From Candidatus Tityobacter terrigena (lineage in GTDB: Bacteria; Vulcanimicrobiota; Vulcanimicrobiia; Vulcanimicrobiales; Vulcanimicrobiaceae): 62,261 nucleotides of DNA. Of the stretch, positions 8,572 through 17,445 are shown one piece after another. The notes beneath the pieces are model-generated. The model was not told where the DNA came from. It made no database searches and saw only the letters and a list, made by a program, of their open reading frames with translations. A program made the translations under genes and the position numbers. The first letter of the stretch is position 1; every line of letters starts with the position of its first letter. The DNA lies in contig PMHO01000012.1 of NCBI GenBank assembly GCA_003156715.1, positions 1 through 62,261 on the forward strand, in the 5' to 3' direction.

Positions 8572-10183
8572 TCGGTGCCTCGCGGTTCTCCGGCGGGCTG
8601 AGCACGCGCCCTTCGAACTTTTGCAGGATCAGCGTAAAGGCGATGGGCAGTTCCTCGACTCCGAGTAAACGAGCGGCGCCGATGAAAACGAGGCTCCCGA
8701 TCGCAAGCTGACCGAAGAGGTACCACGCGCGCGCGGCAAACGTCGGGCCGACGACCACGCCAAGCGACGCGATCCAGTTCAGCGCAGCCACCATCGCGAG
8801 CGAACAAGCCACGATGCGGGCCGTCGACAAGACGATCGTCTTCCAGTCCAATCCATGCACCAAGCGCCACACGAGCGCAAAGAGCAAGGCTGCCTGCGCC
8901 CACTGGCTCATCGAATTCGCGAGCAGCAGGCCGCGTGCCCCTAGCGGCCCGATCCACCAAATCGACAAGACGACGTTGAGGCATACCGCGAAGATCGAGA
9001 TCGCCACGGTGCGCTGCGTATCTTTCGAAGCGAAGCAGCAGCGCGTGAGCACGATGCTGGCCGCCGTGCCGACCAGGCCGATGGCGGCATAGGGCAGCAG
9101 GCCGGCGCAAAGCGCCGTCGCGGTCTGCCCGAACGCTCCTCGTTGGAAGAGCGCCGCGACGATCGGATGACCGAGCGTGATCAGTCCGAAGACCGACGGG
9201 ATCGTGATGAACGTGACCAGGCGCAAGCCCATGACCACGCTGCGCTTGACGCCGACCCGGTTCGCACTTGCGAACTGCGACGCAAGGAGCGGAAAGATCA
9301 CGGTCGCAATCGCGGCTGCGAAGATCTGCTGCGGAAAGCCGACGAGCTTGGTCGCGTAGTTCATTCCCGCGATGTAGCCCGAACTGAGCGTCGAAGCGAA
9401 GTATCGGTCGAAAAAGATGGCCAGTTGCCCCGCGGCGGAGCCGACCACGATCGGCCCCAGCATCAGCCAGATTTTCTGCAGCCCCGGGTGCGAGAGGTCG
9501 AGGATCGGGCGGTAAAGGCGAGAGCGCACGATCACCGGAAGCTGCACCACGAGTTGCGCGGCGAGGCCAAGCGTCGTGCCGAGCACGAGCGCGTAGATGC
9601 CCAGCTTGTGGTTGAAAGCCAGCACCACGGCGATCGTCACCAGGTTGATCGCCGTGCCTTGAATCGCCGACGCCGAGAAGCGGCTGCGCGCGTTCAGCAT
9701 GGCGCTCGCGACGCCGGCCAAGCTCGTCGTTACGATGCCCGGCAAGAGCCAGCGCGTCATCTCGATCGTCTGCAAGCGCTGGGCCGGCGGAAAGCCGTGA
9801 GCGATGATCGGAACGTAGCTCGGGGCCAAGAACCATCCGACGACGGCCAGCGCCGAGAGCACGATCATGAGCGTGTTGAAAACGGTGCTGGCCAGGCGCA
9901 GCGCGGCTTCCTCTTCGCCCATCGCCTGATAGTCCGAAAAAATCGGCACGAGCGCGCTGACGAGCGCTCCGTTGAAAACGCCGAAGAGGATCGTTGGAAT
10001 CGTAGCGGCCGCCAAGAACGAGTCCATCTCAGCTTGAGCGCCGTAATAACGCGCGTTGACGATCTCGCGCATGAAGCCGAAGATCGTCGAGGCGAGGGTC
10101 GCGGCCATCACCAAGAGGGTCGAACGCGCCAGCGAGACGTGGCTCGGCGCAGTAGTAGGAAGTGCCCGAAGCCGGGCCTTCAG
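8564..10183 (-). CDS. murJ: Lipid II flippase MurJ (MVF family)
   Basis: About 540 codons. The protein aligns with MurJ from its first helix (LASTIFGFMREIVNARYYG), through MDSFLAAATIPTILFGVFNGALVSALVPIF, to about 14 helices in all. It would flip lipid II for peptidoglycan synthesis. The start is uncertain. The nearest ATG, GTG and TTG codons (10108, 10111, 10114) would remove part of helix 1. A CTG at 10183 overlaps the stop of the upstream gene as CTGA, the same geometry as its ATGA/GTGA/TTGA neighbours, and restores a normal N-terminus. A separate Wzx-like flippase follows directly. Confidence 0.85.
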   Translation of the reverse strand: MKARLRALPTTAPSHVSLARSTLLVMAATLASTIFGFMREIVNARYYGAQAEMDSFLAAATIPTILFGVFNGALVSALVPIFSDYQAMGEEEAALRLASTVFNTLMIVLSALAVVGWFLAPSYVPIIAHGFPPAQRLQTIEMTRWLLPGIVTTSLAGVASAMLNARSRFSASAIQGTAINLVTIAVVLAFNHKLGIYALVLGTTLGLAAQLVVQLPVIVRSRLYRPILDLSHPGLQKIWLMLGPIVVGSAAGQLAIFFDRYFASTLSSGYIAGMNYATKLVGFPQQIFAAAIATVIFPLLASQFASANRVGVKRSVVMGLRLVTFITIPSVFGLITLGHPIVAALFQRGAFGQTATALCAGLLPYAAIGLVGTAASIVLTRCCFASKDTQRTVAISIFAVCLNVVLSIWWIGPLGARGLLLANSMSQWAQAALLFALVWRLVHGLDWKTIVLSTARIVACSLAMVAALNWIASLGVVVGPTFAARAWYLFGQLAIGSLVFIGAARLLGVEELPIAFTLILQKFEGRVLSPPENREAPIA

Positions 10184-10875
10184 CGGGCCCCCTCGCCCCT
10201 GATAACCGCCGGGATGGTGCGCAACAGAATGATCAGATCGCCGAGGGGCGACCACGTGTCGATGTACTGGTTGTCGAGCTGCATCCACTCGTCGAAGGAG
10301 ACGTTCGAGCGCCCGGAGATTTGCCAGAGGCACGTAACGCCGGGTTTCACGGTCAAGCGCCGCTTCGCCGTCTCGTCGTAGTGCGCAACTTCGCTGGGGA
10401 GCGGCGGACGCGGCCCGACCAGAGACATCTCGCCCAGCAGCACGTTGATCAGGTTCGGCAGCTCGTCGATGCTCGTGCGCCGCAGGAACTTCCCGAGGGC
10501 GTGCAGCCGCGGGTCGTTGCGAATCTTGAACACGGGTCCCTCGACCTCGTTGAGCTCTTGCATCGCCGAGTGCAGCGATTCCGCGCCGTTCATCATCGTC
10601 CGCAGCTTCCATAGCCGGAAGCGGCGGCCGGCTTCCCCGACGCGCTCCTGCAAGAAAAGGGGCGGCCCTGGAGAGACGACGCTAACGCTGAGCGCGGCGA
10701 GCAGCAACACGGGCGAGAGAACGAACAGAGCGGCGCCTCCGAGCGAGACGTCGACCACCCGCTTGAGCACCGGCCACGAAGCCGGAATGACTCGCCTAGG
10801 GTGGGCGCGTACGCTCCCGTTACGGGCCGGTTGGGCGCCCAAGGAGGGGGCGGCGGCCTGCGTTCGGGGGGTCAC
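10180..10875 (-). CDS. Bacterial sugar transferase (undecaprenyl-phosphate phosphoglycosyltransferase)
   Basis: 231 aa, the short form of the WcaJ/PglC superfamily that starts glycan assembly by moving a sugar-1-phosphate to undecaprenyl phosphate. There is one hydrophobic hairpin (about residues 38-67, ending in SPGPPLFLQERVG), then the catalytic core FRLWKLRTMM, RRTSIDELPNLINVLLGEMSLVGPRPPLPSE and KPGVTCLWQISGRS. The start is GTG 10875, overlapping the deoB stop as GTGA. It is the probable first enzyme for the polysaccharide made by the adjoining genes. Confidence 0.9.
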   Translation of the reverse strand: MTPRTQAAAPSLGAQPARNGSVRAHPRRVIPASWPVLKRVVDVSLGGAALFVLSPVLLLAALSVSVVSPGPPLFLQERVGEAGRRFRLWKLRTMMNGAESLHSAMQELNEVEGPVFKIRNDPRLHALGKFLRRTSIDELPNLINVLLGEMSLVGPRPPLPSEVAHYDETAKRRLTVKPGVTCLWQISGRSNVSFDEWMQLDNQYIDTWSPLGDLIILLRTIPAVIRGEGAR

Positions 10876-11990
10876 GGGATCTCCAGCGTCTCTAAGACGC
10901 GCTCGCCGATCACGCTCAGGCTGCCCAGGGTCCCCCCAAAGCCGCGCCGCCGGCCAAGTTCGATGAGCGGAACGTACTCGCGCGTATGGTCCGTTCCGGG
11001 GGCAGTCGGGTCGCAGCCGTGGTCGGCCGTGAAGATCGCTAGGTCGCCGGGAGCCAAGGCGGCTTCCAGCCGCGGGAGGTGCCGATCGAGGCGCTCGAGG
11101 GCTTCAGCGTAGCCGAGAGCGTCGCGGCGATGCCCGAACTTTGTATCGAAATCGTTGAGATTGACGAACACGAATCCTCGGTCGGTGGCTTCCAAGATGT
11201 CGAATGTTCGGGACATCGCTTCTTCGTTGTCGGTCACTCGTACGGACGAGGCGATGCCGCGGCCATTGAAGATGTCACAAATCTTCCCCACCGCGTGCAC
11301 ATCTACGCGGGCTTCGGCCAAGCGGTCTAAGAGGTTGGTCGGGGGATCGACCGCGTAGTCGCGACGATTTGGGGTTCGCTCGAACGCTCCAGCAGCACCG
11401 GTAAACGGGCGGGCGATGACCCGATTCACCTCGTGAGGCGGAACCAGCATCGCGCGGGCCTGCCTGCACCAGTCGTACAGCAACTCGAGCGGGACGACCT
11501 GCTCGTGCGCGGCGACTTGAAAGACCGAATCTGCCGACGTGTAAAGGATCGGGCGGCCGGTCGCCACGTGCTGCGGACCGAGCCGTTCGATGATCTCGGT
11601 GCCCGAAGCGGTAACGTTGCCGAGCGGAGCCAGACCGCAAATGGCACTGAAGCGCTCGACGACTTCGGGGGGAAACCCGGCGGGATAGGTCGGAAACGGG
11701 ACCTCCGTGCGAATACCAGCCATCTCCCAATGGCCTGTGATAGTGTCCTTGCCCCTCGAAGCTTCGCCGAGGCGCGCCACGAATGCGGCCGGCTGGTCGG
11801 CTGGTGCCACACCCCGGACGCCGGTTAGGTTGCCCAAGCCAAGCCGCTCGAAATTGGGCAGCCTCAAACCGCCGGCCCGCTCCGATGCATTTGCGATCGT
11901 ATTTGCGCCGGGCGCATCACCGTAACCGGCTGCATCCGGCAGTGCGCCGATCCCGCCCGAATCGAGAACGATGACGAGACAGCGCGCCAT
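10872..11990 (-). CDS. deoB: Phosphopentomutase DeoB
   Basis: 372 aa alkaline-phosphatase-superfamily mutase converting (deoxy)ribose-1-phosphate to the 5-phosphate in nucleoside salvage. It starts MARCLVIVLDSGGIGALPDA (first metal ligand Asp10). The phosphorylated threonine is in GKDTITGHWEMAG at about residue 85, and further metal ligands are in FVNLNDFDTKFGHRRD and IFTADHGCDPT. ATG 11990 gives the normal N-terminus; an upstream in-frame reading to 12056 adds unrelated sequence. It works with pdp (19276-20589) and punA (40698-41486), which supply the sugar-1-phosphates. Confidence 0.95.
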   Translation of the reverse strand: MARCLVIVLDSGGIGALPDAAGYGDAPGANTIANASERAGGLRLPNFERLGLGNLTGVRGVAPADQPAAFVARLGEASRGKDTITGHWEMAGIRTEVPFPTYPAGFPPEVVERFSAICGLAPLGNVTASGTEIIERLGPQHVATGRPILYTSADSVFQVAAHEQVVPLELLYDWCRQARAMLVPPHEVNRVIARPFTGAAGAFERTPNRRDYAVDPPTNLLDRLAEARVDVHAVGKICDIFNGRGIASSVRVTDNEEAMSRTFDILEATDRGFVFVNLNDFDTKFGHRRDALGYAEALERLDRHLPRLEAALAPGDLAIFTADHGCDPTAPGTDHTREYVPLIELGRRRGFGGTLGSLSVIGERVLETLEIP

Positions 11991-12018
11991 GTTTGCGCGC
12001 TTCGCAGTTGAAAGAACG

Positions 12019-14040
12019 ATGCCTTCCCGCGCTCGCGCACCCAAAGTGCTCGGCATCTCACGTACAACAACGACGATAGAAACGAGTTTTTCAACGCTGC
12101 GTTACGCCGTCACGCTCTTGGCCACGATCGCATTGATGCTCGCGTTCGCGCCCGGACGCGCCGCTGCGCAAGTCGGCCCCGCTCCTTTTCCGCAACCGCC
12201 GACCACGTTGACGCCGCCGCCGGTCGGAACTCCTGCGCCCGGGCTGCAGGGCGCTCCCGAGCCGAGCGAATCGCCATCGACGCCGCGCCCCGCTCGGCTC
12301 AGCGCTTTCGGCGTCACCGCAAAGCGAGTTGCATTTTACAGCAACCGCTACGTGCTCACCGCCGAGGGCGCGGTCAAGTTGCAGTTGGGCGACGGAACGC
12401 GCATCAGCGCCAACACGTTCTTCATGGACCTGCGGCTGAACCGTTTTGTGGCGGCGGGCGACGTCACGCTCGTGACCTCGAGCGGAACCTATCACGGCGC
12501 GGCGTTCTCCGAATACTTCGATTTCGATCGTGCCTATTTCATTCCGGTAACGAGCGAACCGGACCGATGGACCTATACCGAAGGTCAGTACGCCCACCCC
12601 CTTTTCGGTCGTGAGATGCCGGGCGACGCCTTCTTCCTGCCCGATCTGAGCGGACAGAGCGTTTTCTGTTACTCAAAGAAGGCGGTCGTCGATCCGCGCC
12701 AGAGCATCCGCTTCACCCCCGCGTCGCTCAACTTCGGGCTCACATTCGTTCCCTTCCCCACGTATTTTCTCAATTTTTCTTCGAACCCGAACTTTGCGCA
12801 AAACGCGCTTCCGGGATCCGAAGTCGACGGACCTTACGATTTTGCCGGAGGCGCGCACGGACTGGCCACCGCTCACCTGCGCTACGATCCGGCCGACAAC
12901 GTCTTCTTCGCCTACGAACAGCACCAGGTCAGCGCCAACCACTATCTCGTCTTTGCCGTCAGCCCCTTGACCCGGCCGCTGAAGGTGTACAACCTGCTCG
13001 GGTTCGACCGCCTTTCACCGAAAGTCGAAATTCAAGTGTCGCTGCAGGAGACGGCCTTTCAGCACGATTTCAGCCAGCCGCTCTCGGCAACCGCTTACGG
13101 CAACCTGGAGGTGACGGCCGGCCTGCACCATTCGTACTTGCAGCTCAATGCCGACCAGTATTACGAAAGCCTGCTCTCTCAGCCGCAGCCCGGTATCGGT
13201 GGTTTGCTGTATTACGGAGACCCGTCGCATAACTGGGTTCCGGACCATCCCAACGACGTGAGCTTGAGTTGGATCGGTTACCGCAATCCGATCGGAAAAC
13301 TGCCCCTTTATCTGCAACTGCGCTCGTCGATCGGACTCGACCACGACTGGTTGACGCCGCTCTACGACGACCTGCCGGATATCGGCACGATCGTTACGCA
13401 GTGGAGCCATGGCGCCGGCATGAACGTCACGACGCAGCAAATCAAGCTCCTCCCCGACCGTTCGGGACAGCACCGCGACCTGCTCCTTACGGCCAGCTTC
13501 GACAAACAGCGGCAGTGGTTCTCGATGCCGCATTACATCGACACGCAGGTCGAGACGGCCTCGCTTTCGCGCGCCTTCACGCCCAAGGTCAATGCGCTCG
13601 TATCCTATTCGATCACGAACACGGGCGATTTCTGGGGCTCGAAACAGCTCGACGTTTATCCGCCGACGTCGCTGAGCGGCATGAACGCGGCCTACAGCCC
13701 GTTCACGTTGGAGCAATTCCCTGGCTACTCTGCGTTTCGCGGCTTCGCGACGGTGCGCTCGCTCAACGAGCAGCTCCTCTTCACGCCGACGACGAGGCTC
13801 ACGCTGACCTTCTCGATGCGTGAGAACCATGACTTCCCGGTACCGATCCCCGGGCTACCGGTGATCAGCGGCGGGGTCACGTTCTGGCAAAACTACGGCT
13901 TCACGCCCTATCAATTCACGGGCGACGTACGCTACCGCATCAACAACATTCTCGCGCTCGACGTGGCCCGCGCGTACTACTTTAATTTCGGCGGGTATCA
14001 GCGCTGGAGCCCGGAATTCTTGATAACGCTCCTGCGATGA
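12019..14040 (+). CDS. lptD: OstA/LptD-like outer-membrane protein
   Basis: 673 aa from ATG 12019. A hydrophobic export segment lies at about residues 28-46, ending in a Gly-Arg-Ala-rich cleavage region, then a Pro-rich linker. An OstA/LptA-like beta-jellyroll begins at SAFGVTAKRVAFYSNRYVLT and contains GDGTRISANTFFMDL and RFVAAGDVTLV. About 450 residues rich in aromatic alternating strands follow, ending in an aromatic-rich terminus, as expected for a beta-barrel. By family it would insert LPS-like glycolipid into the outer leaflet; it is shorter than proteobacterial LptD. The 26 residues before the hydrophobic segment are unusual, and a CTG at 12097 would give a tighter signal peptide. It is divergent from deoB by 28 bases. 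Confidence 0.72.
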   Translation: MPSRARAPKVLGISRTTTTIETSFSTLRYAVTLLATIALMLAFAPGRAAAQVGPAPFPQPPTTLTPPPVGTPAPGLQGAPEPSESPSTPRPARLSAFGVTAKRVAFYSNRYVLTAEGAVKLQLGDGTRISANTFFMDLRLNRFVAAGDVTLVTSSGTYHGAAFSEYFDFDRAYFIPVTSEPDRWTYTEGQYAHPLFGREMPGDAFFLPDLSGQSVFCYSKKAVVDPRQSIRFTPASLNFGLTFVPFPTYFLNFSSNPNFAQNALPGSEVDGPYDFAGGAHGLATAHLRYDPADNVFFAYEQHQVSANHYLVFAVSPLTRPLKVYNLLGFDRLSPKVEIQVSLQETAFQHDFSQPLSATAYGNLEVTAGLHHSYLQLNADQYYESLLSQPQPGIGGLLYYGDPSHNWVPDHPNDVSLSWIGYRNPIGKLPLYLQLRSSIGLDHDWLTPLYDDLPDIGTIVTQWSHGAGMNVTTQQIKLLPDRSGQHRDLLLTASFDKQRQWFSMPHYIDTQVETASLSRAFTPKVNALVSYSITNTGDFWGSKQLDVYPPTSLSGMNAAYSPFTLEQFPGYSAFRGFATVRSLNEQLLFTPTTRLTLTFSMRENHDFPVPIPGLPVISGGVTFWQNYGFTPYQFTGDVRYRINNILALDVARAYYFNFGGYQRWSPEFLITLLR

Positions 14041-14930
14041 AACAACGCCGTCTTCTGCTCGTCAGCGCCCTGTGGATCGCATCGGCCCTCGCCGCCGCGA
14101 CGAGCGGTCTGCTTCCCGGCAAAGTCGGGTTGGCCGCGACGCCCCCGCCGCTGACGGAAACGCCGATCACGCCGCCGCCGTTGAGCGCGACCGCGACGCC
14201 GTCCCCTTCGGGCCAACTGATCCGCTATACGGGGCAACTGCTCGACCTGCGCGGCGGCTTTGCGTTCTTCACGACCGGCGACGCTTTTCGGCTGGCTCCC
14301 GGCTACAAGGTCGTCGATGCGGCGACCGGCGGGCCGCCCACCGTCCCGGCCATGACGCGCACCTACGCGAGGGCCGCTTTCGACACGGGCAACGGCAGCA
14401 TCGTCCAGTTGGGACTATCGCCCAAGCCCTTGCCGCCTGAGGCAAACTACCAAGACGTCGCACGTTTTGCGGTCGCGCTCTCGACGTCGGCCCCCAATCC
14501 GGACCTCATCCCACACGGGGAAGGCTACAACGGCAAGCCGGTACTGGTCATCTTCACCGTCGAAATTCCGCCGCAAACGCCGTTCAACGACGACGTATAC
14601 CTGGCAACCGACGTCAGCGGCTGGAGCGCGACGGCGATCAAGATGGACCGCATCGACGCAACCCACTACCGTGTCGAGCGCGACTTCTTGAGCGGAACGC
14701 GGCTCCTGTACCGGTACACGCTGGGTTCGTGGTCGTCCGCGGAACGCGGGCAAGACGGGCTCGAGGTAAAGCCGCGACTGTTCCTGGTTCCCAACGCTGA
14801 CGTCAAGAGCGTTAGCGACACCGTGTACCACTGGGGAAACGAAAATCCAAACGCGCCCGATTTGGGAGAGAACGCTCCGCCGACGCCCTATAACCCAATA
14901 CCGTTCTTTACGCCGCCGCGCCGTCCGTAG
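14037..14930 (+). CDS. Secreted protein with carbohydrate-binding-like (CBM20/48-type) domain
   Basis: 297 aa. A signal peptide covers residues 1-21, followed by a Thr/Pro-rich linker (about 35-60). A middle region begins LIRYTGQLLDLRGGFAFFTTGD. At about residues 180-240 lies VEIPPQTPFNDDVYLATDVSGW, then ATHYRVERDFLSGTRLLYRY. This order resembles starch-binding-type beta-sandwiches, with a W after a 'vylatD' strand and a late lYRYtlG strand. The ATG overlaps the stop of the LptD-like gene (ATGA), so it is translationally coupled and probably acts with it in the periplasm or outer membrane. The domain assignment rests on pattern only. Confidence 0.6.
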   Translation: MKQRRLLLVSALWIASALAAATSGLLPGKVGLAATPPPLTETPITPPPLSATATPSPSGQLIRYTGQLLDLRGGFAFFTTGDAFRLAPGYKVVDAATGGPPTVPAMTRTYARAAFDTGNGSIVQLGLSPKPLPPEANYQDVARFAVALSTSAPNPDLIPHGEGYNGKPVLVIFTVEIPPQTPFNDDVYLATDVSGWSATAIKMDRIDATHYRVERDFLSGTRLLYRYTLGSWSSAERGQDGLEVKPRLFLVPNADVKSVSDTVYHWGNENPNAPDLGENAPPTPYNPIPFFTPPRRP

Positions 14931-15127
14931 CGCCGGCGGCCCATGGATGCACCGAGCTAGCGCACGCCGTCGTTGCGCTGCCGGGCGTAAAGCTACTTGC
15001 GAATGCTTCCTAAGATTTGACGAGACGCTTCATCTGTTGGGCCTTTCGGCCAAACACGCAGGGGCTTCTTCTAATGAGCAGTAAGGCCTTACTTACCTAG
15101 TTTTAGTCATTCGAGAGGAGCTTTTCT

Positions 15128-16123
15128 ATGGTTGGTTTTTATGGCCAACTTTTTCGCATGGTCGTCGTTCTCGTGGCGGCGGCCGGCATGAGTTCGGTCG
15201 CGCTTGCTGGGACCGCGACCGGACATAGTAATGGATTTGGAAACATGGGGCGCGGAATCGTCCCTAACCGCGCCAGCGGCACCGTCGTCTATGACGACAT
15301 CCAAGAGGTCCCACTCAAGAACGGTGGGACGGGAATCAGCAGCTACATTCCTAGCGAAGGCTTTGAGTGCTGTTCGGTCAGTGAGTTCGGCGACGGTCTC
15401 GTGTTATCGCAAGCGGGTGGAACCTTAAAGGACATCACGGTCGTCTTCGATTCGTGGGCCTGCTATCAAGGCAACGGCACGGATGGTAGCTGTTCCACTC
15501 CGCACGGCGCCACGTTCTCGCAGCCGATTACCGTCAGCGTCTATGCAGTCAATACGTCGTGCGTCTCGCCCGGCTGCCCGCCGGGTCCGTTGCTCGTGCG
15601 CATCCCCTTCACGAAGTCCATCAAATACCGCCCCTCGGCCAACCCGAGGTGCGACACTCCGCCTCCGAGCGGCTCTCCGCCGAGTTACGGTACGGTTGGT
15701 GGGTTCATCGATCACGTCAGCAAGGAATGCGTCTTCGGAATCGCCGACGCGGTCACGTTCAACATGTCGACACCGCGAACGAACAATCTGCCCTCCGAAA
15801 TCGTGGTCACGGTAGCGTTCAACACGACGACCTGGGGCTACGCCCCGATCGGTCAGAACGCCCCTTGCTTCACGGCCGGAAACGATCCGCCGGGAAGCGA
15901 TCAATGCCCGTACGATTCGCTCAACGTCTCGGCAGCGGAGGCCCCGCCGGGCAGCCCGCCGAGTTATACAATGGTCGGGTCGTTCCTCGATCCGGGCGGG
16001 GTTTTCGTAAACTTCGCCGACTCGGCGTTCTACTGCCAGACCTATTCGCCCACCGACATCTTGCTCTTGGACGGCCAGTGTTGGACCGGTTATCATCCCG
16101 AAATCGAGGTCACGACCTTCTAA
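15128..16123 (+). CDS. Secreted Cys-rich protein of unknown function
   Basis: 331 aa. It has a good ribosome binding site (GAGAGGAG shortly before ATG 15128) and a signal peptide ending near residue 27 (VALAG). The mature part has many cysteines and Pro-Gly turns. The order VVYDDI, SVSEFGDGL, ITVVFDSWAC, HGATFSQPITVSVYAV, IKYRPSANPRC, IVVTVAFNTTTWGYAPIG and CPYDSLNVSA recalls, from memory, a recurring secreted family in soil bacteria with no known role. The coding sequence is visibly less GC-rich than its neighbours. It stands alone, closed by the strong terminator at 16151-16177. The 197 bases upstream (14931-15127) hold no gene; they are AT-richer near 15090-15120 and probably contain the promoter. 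Confidence 0.75.
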   Translation: MVGFYGQLFRMVVVLVAAAGMSSVALAGTATGHSNGFGNMGRGIVPNRASGTVVYDDIQEVPLKNGGTGISSYIPSEGFECCSVSEFGDGLVLSQAGGTLKDITVVFDSWACYQGNGTDGSCSTPHGATFSQPITVSVYAVNTSCVSPGCPPGPLLVRIPFTKSIKYRPSANPRCDTPPPSGSPPSYGTVGGFIDHVSKECVFGIADAVTFNMSTPRTNNLPSEIVVTVAFNTTTWGYAPIGQNAPCFTAGNDPPGSDQCPYDSLNVSAAEAPPGSPPSYTMVGSFLDPGGVFVNFADSAFYCQTYSPTDILLLDGQCWTGYHPEIEVTTF

Positions 16124-16150
16124 ATCGATCGGTATCTCCCAATCGGAACG

Positions 16151-16177
16151 AAAGGCCTCGCACTGCGAGGCCTTTTT
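16151..16177 (+). terminator. Rho-independent terminator after the Cys-rich secreted protein
   Basis: An 11-base perfect stem (16151-16161 with 16165-16175) has a three-base loop and a T-rich tail (16173-16177, then GTTTATTGTTT). It ends the plus-strand gene at 16123. On the minus strand it also lies just after the larB stop and could work in both directions. Confidence 0.92.
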
Positions 16178-16186
16178 GTTTATTGT

Positions 16187-16839
<653 letters not shown>

Positions 16840-16843
<4 letters not shown>

Positions 16844-17445
16844 CGAAAACTCATCGAAATCGTGCGAGTGGTCTCGGCGCCGGCGTCGGTCCGCGCGACG
16901 ACGTTCACTAAATAGTCGCGGTGAAGAAAGGGCGGCGCGGCGCTTGGGATCGTAAACGCGAGGCCGAAGTGTCCCGGGCCGCGCCGTGGGAGGGCGATCG
17001 AGAAGCCGGTTACCTGCGCGCTCACGCGGCTCACGTTATCGCTCGTACGGACGTCCCACGACACCGTGTCGCCGCCATGCACGACCGGCGGAGCGGCCGA
17101 CACCGCGTAGATGTGCGGTGCGAGATCGACGCTGGGCGGAGCGGGAGGCGGACGTACCGGCGTCAACGCACGTGGCGGCGCAGCAGCGGGCAAGGCGCCT
17201 CGCGGCTGCGCGCTTGCCAACGATAAGGGGCGCGGCGCAAGAGCGGGCCGCCCCTCTCTAGGCAGCGCGCTTGCGGACGACGGGCGGGCGGGGGTCGCAG
17301 CGGCGGCCGTGCTCGGTGCGATGGGTTGCGGCGAAACCGCGTCTTGGCGCGCCGCTGTCGCGTGCGTGCATCCGTATGGCACGGTAAGCAGGACCAGCAG
17401 AACAAGGGCTTGCTTAGGAACGGTTGAACCCGCAGCTTGTGCCAT
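16840..17445 (-). CDS. Secreted Pro/Ala-rich protein with C-terminal beta domain (paralogue 1 of 3)
   Basis: 201 aa from ATG 17445. The N-terminus is hydrophobic (KQALVLLVLLTVPYGC), either a signal peptide or an atypical lipobox with Pro two residues before the Gly-Cys. About 85 residues of Pro/Ala/Ser/Arg-rich linker follow. The last 90 residues form a domain starting HIYAVSAAPPVVHGGDTV. This domain is homologous in order and spacing to the C-termini of the proteins at 23329-23958 and 23958-24515: 'I..V....V..G..V...V.TS.NV..V', then 'P.FL...Y.V..VA....G...T'. No function is recognised. Its 5' end overlaps the divergent gene at 17424 by 22 bases. Confidence 0.7.

Noticed and set aside
9143-10381. 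Plus-strand frame opposite murJ
   Set aside because: Composition is typical of an antisense shadow (Arg, Asp, His and Glu repeats), and MurJ on the other strand is certain.
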